A stretch of DNA of 64,000 nucleotides from Planctomycetaceae bacterium (GCA_021732415.1 JAKFVC010000057.1:86014-150013), one strand, 5' to 3'; shown: positions 15,001 to 21,515, numbered from the stretch's first letter. Translations and numbers: made by a program. The notes: generated by a model from the sequence alone, not told the origin.

Positions 15001-16289
15001 CGTTGTCCGGTGATGACGCCGCTCGATTCTCCATCAATGCCACGACCGGCGAGATTCGCTTCCTCGGTTCCCCTGACTTCGAGCATCCCACTGACGCCAA
15101 CGCCAACAATGTTTACGAACTGACCGTCACCGCCACGGAAAACAGCACTCCCGCGCGCAGCACATCGCAGCAGTTGACCATCACCGTCACGGACCTCAAC
15201 GACAACCCGCCCGTCAGCACCTCGGCCAGTGCCGTTCAGGTCGCCGAGAATACCACCGCCAGCAGCGTCATTCTCGATGTCAACGCCACCGACGCCGATC
15301 TGCCCGCACAGGCACTCACCTACACCCTGTCAGGGCCCGACGCCGCACGATTCTCCATCGATGCCGCCACCGGCGAGATCCGATTCCTGACCGCACCCGA
15401 CTTCGAACAGCCCACCGATGTCGGATCCGACAATGTCTATAACGTCACCGTCAACGTCGCCGATAATGGCTCGCCCACACAGGCCACTTCCCGAGCACTC
15501 ACCTTCGCTGTCACTCCGACTGATGACAATACACCGGTGATCACATCGCAGGCTATCGTGGCGGTCACCGGCGGGACCCTGTCGTCAGTCGTGGTGCTGG
15601 ACGTGAATGCCACCGACGCTGATCTGCCCTCTCAAACTCTGACTTACAGCCTCTCGGGGACGGACGCTGGTCTCTTCACCATCAGTCCGACCACAGGGGC
15701 GATCCGCTTCGCGACTCCGCCAGATTTTGGGAATCCGGCTGATACCAATCGAGATAACATTTACGTCCTGCAAGCGGTGGTCAGCGATGGGCAATCGTCG
15801 GTCGCGCAACCGATCCAAATCACCGTAACAAATCCCGACCCGGTGATTGCACCGGTGCTGTCGCTGAACGGTCCCCATGCTACCTTTATCAACGGACAAT
15901 CCGCTGTGGTCGTCGTGCCGAATATCACGGTGACCGGTAATTCGTTCGCAGGAGGCACCCTGACCGTGAGCATCAACGACGTCAATACCGGCAAGGTCAA
16001 GTCTGACATCTTCAAGACAGACAGCCTGTCGCGACTGGGCACAGTGACCAAGCAATTGAGCGGTGGGCGCCAGATTGCCACCGTCCAGCTGAATGCCGGT
16101 GTCACCGCCGCCAGTCTGCAACAAGCGTTAAGAGAATTAACGTTCTCTACTTCCAAAAAGGGTTTGAAGTTTACGACTCGCGACATCCGGATCACTCTCG
16201 TCAATTCCGAGGGTCAATCGGGAAGTCCGCTGCCACAGACAGTGGACGTGCTAAAAAAGGCACCACGCACCCGATCCACATTCCGCTAG
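3..16289 (+). CDS. Giant secreted multidomain adhesin-like protein (5' partial)
   Basis: The reading frame is open to the left edge, and the first internal ATG (33) runs straight into FG-GAP repeats with no signal peptide, so the true start lies outside the window. Residues below count from that ATG (5418 aa). In order: FG-GAP/VCBS repeats with GDxNGDGxxD-type Ca sites (about 20-630); a region with xLWKSDG/LFRTDGTG motifs (790-1175); one RTX-like GGDGADRLIG block (about 1367); leucine-rich repeats (1470-1586); a delta-60 propeller with QPDGKL repeats (1587-1983); more LRR (1990-2040); a golvesin-like domain (2043-2213); a LamG-like jelly roll (2315-2490); an SdrD-B-like stretch (about 2635-2675); PKD repeats (2730-3410); and twelve cadherin-like repeats with TGEIRF and NDNAP motifs (about 3510-5266). 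The C terminus shows no sortase or PEP-CTERM signal. A surface or extracellular calcium-stabilised adhesin is inferred from the domains; the ligand is unknown. Confidence 0.9.
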   Translation, partial: HLPAVGSLTTMAFPPLGTAASASRFLSSSFRLIPLGDINGDGVADIGREAVESTDAFQEGQSQYHRVAHVFFGGPEAMTSTWLDVPDLVVETGVPAYSGYVPNFYYGQPDFFGAVGNVNGDMSNGRPVMDFAITDDVGGRRTHVLLGGLTATTFVSTSVGDLDNRYIYELATPLTELPISTLPGVHIADTSHAPHISDAVGLEGTTPTDIGGTNLLATARTVGDVNGDRIPDWMFTGATRSYLIYGPVDLTTVVDIADRADVIISHDSLGVSVEGFGNIDGDSNGIDDLAFVFQSGNTYLVNVVWGAATLPRYLGLDSAARQIDLTGSRWSDGTSFTSVRLLNWNGDGHADVAALRNGVTTKAAVFSGAQLTSAPVALGLADALTYIYDAEFTHDQRGLTAGDFNGDGLDDLLFVDRTTNELHLVRGRPGAALQSVTLRTSSDPATSTRILAISSLQVGYTLRNVSTLGDVNRDGFDDFAVTYATANGLGRELSIYLGGVGRIPASPRTLTRPSTTSTGIGVELTPTAGDFDGDGQIDLAVLETTSAQSALAGGTVHVFWSLSNLPTATKTPLASSAVKIASGGVSGIVDRLATGPRLDFNHDGLDDLFLGSSNVDSFNGGVNPDAGRVYFVPGERRSRLPANYNFEILANRTITGSGDYLVDRALGHPEDFRDADADFDGLLDTNFYTLDAGETERWYRFTTLGDGLPGNFLGVTPDAQSLLIRPSATGALQYTVGGVGPVQALNLSSFFFSTPSQPGGLDLDLAALLAYRDDPLGYLATLNLDYTASPGRQPDHASLQQTAIIDGRVYFVGSSGQFGTDSVWRTAGTAVTTEETFALYNASTLTAVGSNLFFTADGFLHEYHPDLQFTSLVNGVLQVIHPVAANGQLYFAAQENRRLYSIAPAATEFADVPIAVTVPAAADAFVTGVDSTANVTINGESVLVAVGRDLTPDGNIIAGSTAVWLVNNGTPDHAVKLTSSTGAINQLTPSSLNGGTLFFTIGTELWKSDGVGTQLVADIGSAPGELVDVGGKLFFVANQKMFVSDGTLSGTQEVFANTDNTQAVQNPSHLANFNGRLLLSAGSDAEPWMYDPTQPVNRPQLLKNLLNPGASSPRSFTVVGNVAYFVATDSGGIDQLFRTDGTGSGTVLINNGNPLRGSLDGLTALNGDLLLTSSADQRVELRKVAAGSATAVAVRDDLGATVTVEVFADEAHGNVTMDAGDELLVPAQTVTVSATSGLLSVDLSAAVREALRRGLTRIGVRLTSTDNQTSFSVRSSFGGTVPGAGRTGLVVTPQHAGATQQGVLLDVYDRHGGILAERQSVVDLRAFDAGTYYVRVHTPAGQAAPTAALPFTLTVAAPAAGQTRAIFSDPDRDELHGGDGADRLIGNADIDRLFGDSGSDSFIADPGEVRDYSESEADQSLSLPPTSEQGPTLKSILDPVVAIPDSDLRAALGAALGLPVTIRYDGTTQLGAPIHSSDLAEISRLDLSHRGIVSLAGLEHAVNLRELNLNDNLISDLSPLQKGRQTTGDNVGAEIGTAQLRTLTFDNNRIHDLSPLRLLTRLESISGDNNGVFDLAPLAGLTELRFVSFDQLRSGVFDTSFDSDGIKVLSLSAGDDSVRRLLIQPDGKLILVGSVDYGEAAVVRLLPDGSLDKSFSEDGKTTVTFGLGTFTQLNDAVLQPDGKLVLVGETSVGSGIAVFRLNADGSLDTTFNGVGSRALSIPTANYATAYGVTLDTHGRIILAGTASLDLNDQFVIVRLTPDGAPDVSFDADGIKLLSLDVGSDTAVGVVTEGDKIVVAGYSIDAAFDSNFTFARLLSDGQLDASFGVVGKLIVPIGYNDETTATRLVQQADGQLVLVGYVYDAVTGFDFAAVRISPNGTLDTSFGDNGRVTIPVSASSGFDFARDVVALPDGKLAIVGESVLGNDFEFSTIRLNPDGTLDTTFRGDGKFIITTAVDAASAASAAALDPVGRLFIGGVSSVANNPTRAALVSLNLGWGISGLDPLRNLPDLEVVSLQGNHIGDLAPLAGAESLQQLILDRNHVSDLQALTSVRIVDNGDVGHSEFSEPTAGTWLGDQNPNAVDGDYRFHAPIVPYLDATDGHLVVPVATTQWQFDGLEPGATYAIYVTWPEFDNRSSTVQYTLSTADSNGVTVLLATQPGLVNQRLAPVGDAFWGRPWQRLSNYLVATPAEGQYAASGLRISVTARTDGTVAVDGVRLVRIDPATGLPVPGLPNLEHVDLTGNPLNNLAQEAILVGPAADPRQLFDNSHTVVLTDANLHRPTFVGPLQSHTASNLSSIYEYPAVFDLDDGDLAIVATSDHEAVNSSHGSLEFNDTIAVMPNDVLNGLSSLTLEFWFRTTTDHEVTFLSSARSDNTNYFGLGMYQEGNTKFFVYAGDGSVTLQEFDYSNVASQLNDGTWHHLALVRDSGASLLGLYLDGYSLGAKFLALPTLSGINGIVLGQDQDAVLGGYDSQQSLVGGLDELRVWSVPRTELELLESRQRSLPTSTPGLSAGYTFENITANSAADSSGHSYNLTLGDATGGAANQRGAAHGLNSSPFLVSTPGVRTSLENGLIRVEAIAGFIGTARVTVTAYDGSTDLPGQPAGRSNSHSFTATFYPNRVTELMGLQTVGAALLQGHAIDAAMGEGIEGREIYLDLNKDGLRQSNEPSTLTDAAGYYEFPNLPVLGFGNFYQVAQVRDPAWHTLPLINQVTAEPDQDPGLYQYVAYAYDVYNLDFPSVRVVEIGQDREVIEGSLVQISATVTDPNPHIDSQLTYEWSVAPPAGYTGPAIVGATTPTFQFIAPDDGVFLVTLTITDINDGSRVYSDTFRVLVLNAAPQLSTGGTRFVNEGQAVEFDLATMYSDPGVLDTIPSAQSIQWQLYGPAGELLAGEDGTAFSFIPADQGTYTLMLTVVDKDGGESQVSVQIQAANTSPEVAIVGAPAGSAEGSEITLTSTVQDAGMFDSPTLLWTVTKQRGLSPATLYASATTSSLEFTPDDDGTYVVQLVATDKDGAATTVTKTITVENVAPAGVDLGLNRSVDEGALVTLLVPTITDALADLANLTYAWQVVASNGQVIPSATPQTFSFIVQDNGAYTVTLTVTDKDGGQTSDSLLVTAANLAPQSVTAAGPYVIAEGDSLTVLASATDPADAHDPLTPTWDLNGDGLFGDEAAGTVNGFGVTWTWSQLATLGINNGTADGTNYEMHVRFSDGDGGVTTSAVASLTIVNTPPTAVLTIPGITFDSNQTSQPIAEGTLLTISDPPLDPGIETFTYAWVISLNDEVVATSDLESFQFTPFREGLYTLDLTVTDSDGGVGTLRRQLLIINVAPTLLNAPTQSAVLMQPFTLTGQFIDPGRDFWRGTVDFGDGTVANLVIDAEHHSFSVDHVYSSFPIHDPIVTVYDFEEGGSGGQNTRTYDVELSNPNVAPTITTINSQSTREDLGLAVSFTVSDLETAPGRLRVTAASIDNPTLFSADNLVLVGDSGERILYLLPAANRSGTATIELTVSDAGVDDIFATADDLSVTTRFAVTVTAVNDAPIRTAGATQQVFLLEDSALTGLNLDFLSYAAGGGADEAGQTLSYRVTSLPAALGQVYLADGTTPVISDTNYTLAQIRGFRFLPAANAFGNAQLEFTVRDSGGVANGASDTLVETLAISITGINDAPTFNMPSTLDVSEGTGAATVTGWITDSTPGPGESSQGLSFIVTTDNDAFFAVLPTISATGTLSFTLAANASGNVQLTVRAQDNGGTANGGVDLSLPRTAILSVTSNNPHPPQITSPSAATVAENTSTTTVILDVNAVDLDLPARTIAYALSGDDAARFSINATTGEIRFLGSPDFEHPTDANANNVYELTVTATENSTPARSTSQQLTITVTDLNDNPPVSTSASAVQVAENTTASSVILDVNATDADLPAQALTYTLSGPDAARFSIDAATGEIRFLTAPDFEQPTDVGSDNVYNVTLSVADNGSPIQTTTRALTITVTAANDNAPVITSVGNSAQVVENTLSSSVILDINATDADSPAQSLTYSLAGADAARFTIDSATGEIRFATSPNFDSPADAGNDNVYNIVVTVADNGSPALSTTRALTITVTGVNDNAPVITSPSSIQVAENTASSTVILDVNATDGDLPAQLLTYSLTGPDAARFSIDPATGEIRFNSSPDFENPADVGTDNVYNVTVSVADNGSPIQTTTRALTITVTAANDNAPVITSVGNSAQVVENTLSSSVILDINATDADSPAQSLTYSLSGTDAARFTIDSATGEIRFATSPNFDSPTDAGNDNIYNIILTVADNGSPALSATRALTITVTGVNDNAPVITSASSIQIAENTASSTVILDVNATDGDSPAQPLTYSLSGPDAARFAIDPTTGEIRFLSPPDFEAPADVGADNVYNVTVSVSDNQSPAQVSISALTITVTAGNDNAPSINGGSAAQVAENTTTGTVVFDVNAIDIDSPAQSLTYSLSGADAARFTIDSATGEIRFGAVPNFEAPVDVGSDNVYTISVAVSDNGSPILSASRTLTITVTPVNDNVPVITGSSSVAVAENTASTSVVLDVDATDADTPVQSLSYSLTGVDAARFVINSATGEIRFVTSPDFENPGDVGSDNVYNVSVTVSDNGSPPQLTSRNLTITVTGVNDQPPTITSTASTTVAGGTLAATVILDVNATDADLPGQSLTYSLSGADSAKFSINGASGEIRFLASPSFAAPGDANGDNVYLIQVAVSDGQLIATQALQITVINPNVAPTISSVSNQTTKEDVAFSLPLTVSDVETPAGQLRTTAASIDNGLLFPAENLVLSGSGGNRTLQLTPAANRFGTATIQLTVTDAGVDNIFGTADDLSATTSFTVTVTGINDAPTFNMPSTLDVSEGTGAATVTGWITDSTPGPGESSQGLSFIVTTDNDAFFAVLPTISATGTLSFTLAANASGNVQLTVRAQDNGGTANGGVDLSLPRTAILSVTSNNPHPPQITSPSAATVAENTSTTTVILDVNAVDLDLPARTIAYALSGDDAARFSINATTGEIRFLGSPDFEHPTDANANNVYELTVTATENSTPARSTSQQLTITVTDLNDNPPVSTSASAVQVAENTTASSVILDVNATDADLPAQALTYTLSGPDAARFSIDAATGEIRFLTAPDFEQPTDVGSDNVYNVTVNVADNGSPTQATSRALTFAVTPTDDNTPVITSQAIVAVTGGTLSSVVVLDVNATDADLPSQTLTYSLSGTDAGLFTISPTTGAIRFATPPDFGNPADTNRDNIYVLQAVVSDGQSSVAQPIQITVTNPDPVIAPVLSLNGPHATFINGQSAVVVVPNITVTGNSFAGGTLTVSINDVNTGKVKSDIFKTDSLSRLGTVTKQLSGGRQIATVQLNAGVTAASLQQALRELTFSTSKKGLKFTTRDIRITLVNSEGQSGSPLPQTVDVLKKAPRTRSTFR
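10986..11876 (+). repeat. 891-bp perfect internal repeat, copy 1
   Basis: Comparing this segment with 14559-15449 by eye shows no difference over 891 bp; the offset is 3573 bp (1191 codons), so the frame is kept. It encodes the FNMPSTLDVSEG domain plus nearly two cadherin-like repeats. Just before it the copies differ at two bases (10982 and 10985), and just after it they diverge at once (CTCTCTGTAG against GTCAACGTCG). Confidence 0.95.
11880..13181 (+). repeat. Tandem duplication of a two-cadherin-repeat unit (2 x 651 bp)
   Basis: Two consecutive 651-bp (217-residue) units are nearly identical. For example, the stretch starting CAGACGACCACCCGCG occurs at 11907 and 12558. Each unit holds an NSAQVVENTLSS repeat followed by an SIQVAENTASS-type repeat. 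Differences are scattered and mostly silent or conservative, showing an older event than the 891-bp perfect repeat. Confidence 0.85.
14559..15449 (+). repeat. 891-bp perfect internal repeat, copy 2
   Basis: Second copy of 10986-11876, in direct orientation inside the same reading frame. Perfect identity, including third codon positions, while the other cadherin repeats in the gene differ at many silent sites, implies recent duplication or gene conversion. An assembly artefact cannot be excluded from this sequence alone. Confidence 0.95.
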
Positions 16290-16572
16290 CGCGATCCAAC
16301 TGGGCCAGAGCAATTCGGCGACACTCTATTTCAACCGCGTCTGAACGCGGGCGTACTCAATAAAGTTCCGCGCGCACGTGTTCGCAGTTTGTAACTTCCC
16401 GGTGTCGGACTCGATCCGAATCGCGGATTCTTAGAGCTAGCTGCCTCCCCGAATAGAGTCCTCTGACGATAATACGCTTTGGCCGTTAGAGAGCAGAATT
16501 CAGTAAATCCTGGATTTCATGCGGTCTGTTTTGACTCGCCATGCTTTGGTGAATTGTTGCGTTCGAACCAGC

Positions 16573-17267
16573 TCACCGTTTCATGAAACAGTTTGAATCT
16601 AGGGGAACATCGGTGGATGTCACGCGCGGGCTGCTGGAGAATTCGTTGCTGCGGCTGATTAACAGGGGAATGGCCACGAGACAACCTGCCGCGGAGAGTT
16701 GGCGGACAAACTGGACTGATTCGGGCAACCCCTCACTCAAGCCGCAAAAATTTCCGGCGTCCAGTCGGCATCCGGCAGGGCGACGACACCAGCGCGCAGG
16801 GTTGCCGGAACAAGTAACAGTCCTTCCGCAGTGACACCGTCGAGCACCGGCCAGCGAACGGCGTGGACGGTGACTCCGCTCGTTTGGGCGACGATTGACG
16901 ATCTGTCCAGAGTGGAGACCAGTTCGAATCGCTGTAAAGAGATCGGTGTAGGTAGGACCGTGCGTCGAGCGTCCACGGCCCCGATCACATGTCGAAAACG
17001 TTCACGCCGTCGAGCGATGCCTGCCGCATAAACCTTGGCATTCGAGAAATCACGACTCCATTGGGCCGCTCGTTGTTGGCGTGAGTCGGCCAGTTCGCGG
17101 AGGCAGAAGCGGTTGAGCCCGTCGACCATAACCTCGTCGAGCGGCCGTTCTTCCGTTAAAGCTGTGGTCCGGTCGAGAACCAGATCTGAGGCGAAAATTG
17201 AAGAATCGGTGAATACGAGAAGGGACAACAGACACGCTAGGGAGCAAGTGCCGGAGGAGCGGAGCAT
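16573..17267 (-). pseudogene. Frameshifted, truncated alpha/beta-hydrolase-like secreted protein
   Basis: The frame begins with a typical signal peptide (MLRSSGTCSLACLLSLL, start 17267, with a GGAGG-like site upstream) and continues through a region ending VVALPDADWTPEIFAA, where a TGA stops it at about 16737. A shift of one base restores a sensible continuation (GLPESVQFVRQLSAAGCLVA, then IPLLISRSNEFSSSPRVT) that runs to a stop at 16573. The LPDAD and GCLVAIPxLI..RSxxFSxxPR pattern resembles the N-terminal part of large planctomycete acetylxylan-esterase or dienelactone-hydrolase-like proteins, recalled from general knowledge, so the family name is tentative. The conserved catalytic part is absent. 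I read it as a remnant with a frameshift and a lost 3' end. The alternative is a sequencing error combined with a real downstream deletion. Confidence 0.65.
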
Positions 17268-17378
17268 GGCGACTTTCCTAATCAATCTGACCAACATTGG
17301 CTTGGAGGGGGATTCATCGTTGGTTCCCCTTTTCCATTTGCTGAAGCGACTGAAGCAATTGCAATCGGCCGGTGAATA

Positions 17379-20240
17379 TCATGGCTTCTCGTTGCTGTCG
17401 AGTTCCTGCCGAGTGACGATGGGCACGTACCCGACTTCGAGGCCCTGCGGTGGAGTCACGAGTACCGCCGGATCGAGGTCGGCGAGATGCCCGCCCGCGG
17501 GCGGAGCCAGATATTCGCGATCCTTGCTCCAGTGACGGTGTAAGAGTTCAACTCGCTTTTGGATGGCTTCACGCTCAGCGTCGGTCAGGTCGGCATTGAG
17601 CATCGCAGGTTGATCGGCGAAGCGGTACCAGTAGTAAGTCGCGACGCTGCTATCGCCGAGTTTCGCTTTGAATGGTCCCGCTTTGGGACCGGGCTTCTGC
17701 CAGCAACTGTCGGCGTCCGAGGGAGTCTCGTAAGTTTTCGGCGGTCCGTTCCGCTTCCGGTCGAAATGCACGTCGGCGAGGCCAGTCTCGGCGGGGACTT
17801 CAGTCGCGGGTACCGGCGACCACACGGGTTTCTGTTTGTCGTTCTGTCCAAGGCGGAAGAACTCGGGCAGCACAACCAAAGTACGATCGGTTGAGTTGTC
17901 CCGCCTCACCCACTGAGAGTTCCACTTGTAGCCGAAGGTGTTGCGATCCGGCGCGAAGGGCGTCGCAAACGAATTCCAGGCGACAGGAACCTTCTCTTCT
18001 CTCCTGGTCCCGTCAGGATAGATTTGCCATGTCGCTCCGCCGCGACCGGGGAACTCGTGCAGCGCCGCTCCGTCCGAGTTGACCTCACCGCTCGCGGCCG
18101 CGCCACCGTCGAACCATACTTGCACGGCATCCCACAATGCCTGCTTGTTGTATGAAGTAATCCGATGCACCAGCGCCGATTCGCCTAGCACGTCGCTCGG
18201 GAACTGCGTCGGACTGACTCGTGCGTAAGTCACGCCCTTTGAGTCCGTCGCCTGCACACTCGGAATGTGCTGAGTCTCCATCTGCAATGCACGGTTCGGA
18301 TTGGACGGGCGAGTGTCGAGTAGATTTCCGGCAAAGCGCGGTTCCCGGACTGCGTTGCGAGACCAGAAATACGGTGTAAAGAACGCGACCGGTCCCTTGA
18401 AATTGTCCGTGTTTAGAAACAGCGTCCAACAGTGGTTGCCGGTGGGAATGTCTTGCCCGTCGGTCTTCGTCTTCGACTGAGTGAGCGGCAGCGGCAGATA
18501 GCCATATCCAAACCATTCGCCGCGCGTCCCTTGCTTCAGATTCAAGCCGTCCGGCGGCCACAGCACCCAAGGGCTGAGCTGAGCGACGGCGTACTTACCA
18601 TTGGGTTTGGCCCAATCGCGCCCCTTACCCGCTCCGGGACCATTGGCCCACTCGACAAAGTCTGGAGCGACTCCGCCCATGATGAATTTGGGAGTCTCCG
18701 TGGCGTACTCAGTATCGCGCCACCAACCAAGCCCGCCTTCGATGTCCGAGTACCCTTTCTCCAACGGCTTATCGACGGGCTGTGCAAACATCCAAGTTCC
18801 GGGTAGTCCCGACTGAAATCGCTGCCCCGGATACTGCTTCAAGAGCGGCCAGGCGGCGATGTACATCGAGAAACCCGCATTGAACGTCTCCGGCACTTTC
18901 TCATTCGGCACGAGCAAATAGCCCGCCATCTCGCCTTGCCTGGGCTCCGTAGCAACCCGCTCTTTGGGCGGATTCCGCATCGCGAGATTCGCTTCGGCGA
19001 ACGCCTGGCCCATGAGTGCGAACGTCTTTGCGCAACCGAGGTAGTGATAGCCAGCGTTTGATGCCCCTCGCTTCCAGAGTGCGACTTCAGCAGGCGAGAT
19101 GAGCTCGGCTTCAAACTTCTGGAGGTACTCTCGCTTTTGCTCGGGAGTCATCGATCCATCGGCGTTGGCGTGATCCTTGTGCTTTGAGTCGAGGTAGTAG
19201 CCCATCTGCCGGACCTTGCCGTATTTGTCGTCGATGGCTCCGAGCTCCTCGGACCAGAATGGAGCGGTCTGCACGGCGACGACGTTGCCTTGGAACTCCG
19301 GCAGCGACGCCGGAGCGGCCATCGCCTCACGAAACGCCACGACCTCAGAACCTGCCTTAGAACCTTCCACGCCCATCACGCCGATCACGAAGGGCATCTT
19401 GGGAGCGGCAAGATCCCGCCGTACATCGCCGATGAAGTGCGCGAGGCAGTCGCTGTAGCGTGCGAAACGCGGAGTGGCGTCGCCCTTGTTCGGCTGCGGA
19501 TAGACGTGACCGTCCACCATGTCGTTCCAACCTTGGAGCCACACGAAGCCCGCGATCTCGTAACCGGCTGCGGGGTCGTAAGCCGGGCAAACGCGGTTCG
19601 GATCTGCCAGCACGCGCTTCACGTGCTCGATCATGAGGCGATAATAAACGCCGGTCTCTTTGACCTTGTCGGCTTTCCACTTCTCGAAGTCCTTTGGGAT
19701 GCCGTGCCCTTCCTGTTTTGGATAGTTCTCATTCTGCCAATCGCTCAACACATACGGCCCGGCACTCGGAGGACGGAAGTCGGTATGGAGCGACTTCCCG
19801 CCCCACGCCGTCTTGATGATCAAGACCGGTTCCTTGAGCTTCTCGTCGAGCGTCAGTCCGAAAGTAAATTCAGGCCCGATCTTGCCGCCATCTTCACTCG
19901 GCTTCTGCCGCGATCCATAGCCCGCAGTTAGCTTGCCGAAACCCTCGCCATTCGATTCTCCCACCCCCGTGTAATACGAAATCCAGACATGATCACAAAC
20001 CGTTGACTTGCCATCCGTGCCGCGCATCTGCTTGAGGAGCAGTGCGGTGGCAGGGTCATCGCCGATGTAATCGAACGTCTCGATTTTTGCATGCCCTTCC
20101 ATGTTGGACTGACCCGCGAGGATGAAGACCTTCAGGGGGCGATCGGCCGCCTGAAGCGCCGGTGCCTGGATCAGCAACAGAATGAGTGAGACGATGACTC
20201 TCATCAGCGATGTCCTTGAAAAGATGATGGCGATCTTCAT
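17379..20240 (-). CDS. Secreted SASA-domain (sialate O-acetylesterase-like) carbohydrate esterase with long C-terminal region
   Basis: The signal peptide is MKIAIIFSRTSLMRV followed by a hydrophobic core ending in ALQA. Start 20240 is preceded by GGAGC; the internal ATG at 20204 also has an AAGGA site and gives an even more typical signal peptide. Residues 36-45 carry the SGNH/SASA block I (FILAGQSNMEG, nucleophile S45), and WLQGWND (234-240) is a later block of the same fold. A DSKH motif further on could hold the catalytic acid/base pair. After about residue 440 a roughly 500-residue region starts with GYLLVPNEKVPETFNAGFSM, rich in Trp and Gly, which I do not recognise; it may bind carbohydrate or be another hydrolase module. 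The inferred role is removing acetyl groups from extracellular polysaccharide or sialic-acid-like sugars. Confidence 0.8.
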   Translation of the reverse strand: MKIAIIFSRTSLMRVIVSLILLLIQAPALQAADRPLKVFILAGQSNMEGHAKIETFDYIGDDPATALLLKQMRGTDGKSTVCDHVWISYYTGVGESNGEGFGKLTAGYGSRQKPSEDGGKIGPEFTFGLTLDEKLKEPVLIIKTAWGGKSLHTDFRPPSAGPYVLSDWQNENYPKQEGHGIPKDFEKWKADKVKETGVYYRLMIEHVKRVLADPNRVCPAYDPAAGYEIAGFVWLQGWNDMVDGHVYPQPNKGDATPRFARYSDCLAHFIGDVRRDLAAPKMPFVIGVMGVEGSKAGSEVVAFREAMAAPASLPEFQGNVVAVQTAPFWSEELGAIDDKYGKVRQMGYYLDSKHKDHANADGSMTPEQKREYLQKFEAELISPAEVALWKRGASNAGYHYLGCAKTFALMGQAFAEANLAMRNPPKERVATEPRQGEMAGYLLVPNEKVPETFNAGFSMYIAAWPLLKQYPGQRFQSGLPGTWMFAQPVDKPLEKGYSDIEGGLGWWRDTEYATETPKFIMGGVAPDFVEWANGPGAGKGRDWAKPNGKYAVAQLSPWVLWPPDGLNLKQGTRGEWFGYGYLPLPLTQSKTKTDGQDIPTGNHCWTLFLNTDNFKGPVAFFTPYFWSRNAVREPRFAGNLLDTRPSNPNRALQMETQHIPSVQATDSKGVTYARVSPTQFPSDVLGESALVHRITSYNKQALWDAVQVWFDGGAAASGEVNSDGAALHEFPGRGGATWQIYPDGTRREEKVPVAWNSFATPFAPDRNTFGYKWNSQWVRRDNSTDRTLVVLPEFFRLGQNDKQKPVWSPVPATEVPAETGLADVHFDRKRNGPPKTYETPSDADSCWQKPGPKAGPFKAKLGDSSVATYYWYRFADQPAMLNADLTDAEREAIQKRVELLHRHWSKDREYLAPPAGGHLADLDPAVLVTPPQGLEVGYVPIVTRQELDSNEKP

Positions 20241-20799
20241 GGACAGCTCCGCCCAGTGGATTTTGGGGCATCGAGTACCGATGGCGAGGGTCAAGCAAGT
20301 TTCAACGGCTTCCGTGATCTTCGGTTCGTCCATCATGGCATATTATCGATTTGAAGGACTCCTCGCACGTCCCGCAACCTTTATATGGATCGCCTTATCC
20401 CGTTCAAATTTCTGCCGCCGGAATTCGTCCATGCCGTGATGGACGGCCTCGTTCGCCAGATCTGCGAGCGCGCTCGCAATCAGTCAATGGGAGTCGATTG
20501 ATAAGGAAGTGGGAGCAGTTACAAGGTAAGTAAATGCGTGTTCGCGATCGCGGTTACTGTCACTTTGGCAGCCACGACCCGCTCAATAGATTTCGAGCTG
20601 CGAGTCGTTATTTCATAAAAACCCATAAGTTACGTCGAGATTCGCCATCACAACGAAGAATTGGCACACCTTTTGATAATTTGAGACGGCGTGAGCAGCA
20701 TCCGGTCAAAATGACGGCCGTCAAGTGAATCGGTTCGCTCTTAGTCAAAACAGTCTGCCTTAACGTATCGTAACGGTGCTCTTTTTTGGAGGATTTACA
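20241..20799. other. Intergenic region between divergent esterase and hsp20
   Basis: No gene was found in about 560 bp. It must hold the promoters for both divergent genes. A TTGGCAC sequence at 20661 resembles a sigma-54 -24 element, but its -12 partner is GA rather than GC. No CIRCE-like inverted repeat was seen. Confidence 0.6.
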
Positions 20800-21273
20800 A
20801 TGTTGACGACTCTCCCCAATCGGGTGTCGGCGTTGCTTGCCGATCCCATCCAAACTGTGTTCCGTGAGTTGGATCGCGAGTTCCCGTGGAATGGCGATAG
20901 TGCCGGAACTCTTGCTCGCAAGATCGCCCCGCTTGCCATGTGGGAAGATGGAAACGCTTTCTTCATCGATGTCGACGTACCGGGAATTGCCTTGGCCGAT
21001 CTTGAAATCTCGGTCGAGAAGGGACGGTTGTTAATTCGCGGTGAACGCAAGGCTGCCGAGTGCAAAGAAGTGACGCATGATGAGCGATTCTTCGGGCAAT
21101 TCGAGCGGATGATCGCATTGGGCCAATGGGTGGATCCCGGTACAATCGAAGCCACACTGAGTGATGGCGTCCTGCATCTCACGCTGTCCAAAAAGCCCGA
21201 GTCCCAGCGTCAAAAGGTGGCCATTCATTATTGTGATGGCGCAGACGCCAAGCGGATCGAGACGTCCACTTAA
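20800..21273 (+). CDS. Small heat shock protein, Hsp20/alpha-crystallin family
   Basis: A 157-residue protein. ATG 20800 is preceded at good spacing by GGAGG (20788-20792) and is preferred to an upstream ATG in frame at 20776. The alpha-crystallin domain covers about residues 44-140, with the beta-strand pattern DVDVPGIALADLEISVEKGRLLIRGE (residues 58-83), then the FERMIALGQWVDPGTIEA strand region, and the terminal GVLHLTLSKKPE. The usual I-x-I/V tail motif is present only loosely (KVAIHY). ATP-independent holdase activity is expected from the family. The next gene on the same strand, 242 bp away, is an HtrA-like protein, so a joint protein-quality role is plausible, though the gap argues against a tight operon. 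Confidence 0.93.
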   Translation: MLTTLPNRVSALLADPIQTVFRELDREFPWNGDSAGTLARKIAPLAMWEDGNAFFIDVDVPGIALADLEISVEKGRLLIRGERKAAECKEVTHDERFFGQFERMIALGQWVDPGTIEATLSDGVLHLTLSKKPESQRQKVAIHYCDGADAKRIETST

Positions 21274-21515
21274 TCCGACGCTTCGCTAAGCTCGGTATAC
21301 GATGTCTCTTCGCTGGAATTCGCCGCGCGAGGGGCGAGGTCCTCTCGCGCTGGCGGATGTTCTTGATCTTCCCTCAGATCGCCCGTCGGGCGAATGCACA
21401 ACGCGTGGATGAGAATCCGCGGGCATTTGGCCCCGTAATCGAGATCCGTGTCGATATGGCAATTTGTGCTGGTGTCGGCTTTTGATCCGCACCGGTAGAA
21501 AGGAGAAATACTATC

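Noticed and set aside
16337..16352. CCGCGTCTGAACGCGG hairpin after the giant gene as terminator
   Set aside because: The stem is only 6 bp and no T-tract follows.
20661..20677. Sigma-54-like promoter (TTGGCAC...TTGAT) upstream of hsp20
   Set aside because: The -12 element has GA instead of GC and there is no nearby enhancer-binding regulator; a chance match is likely.
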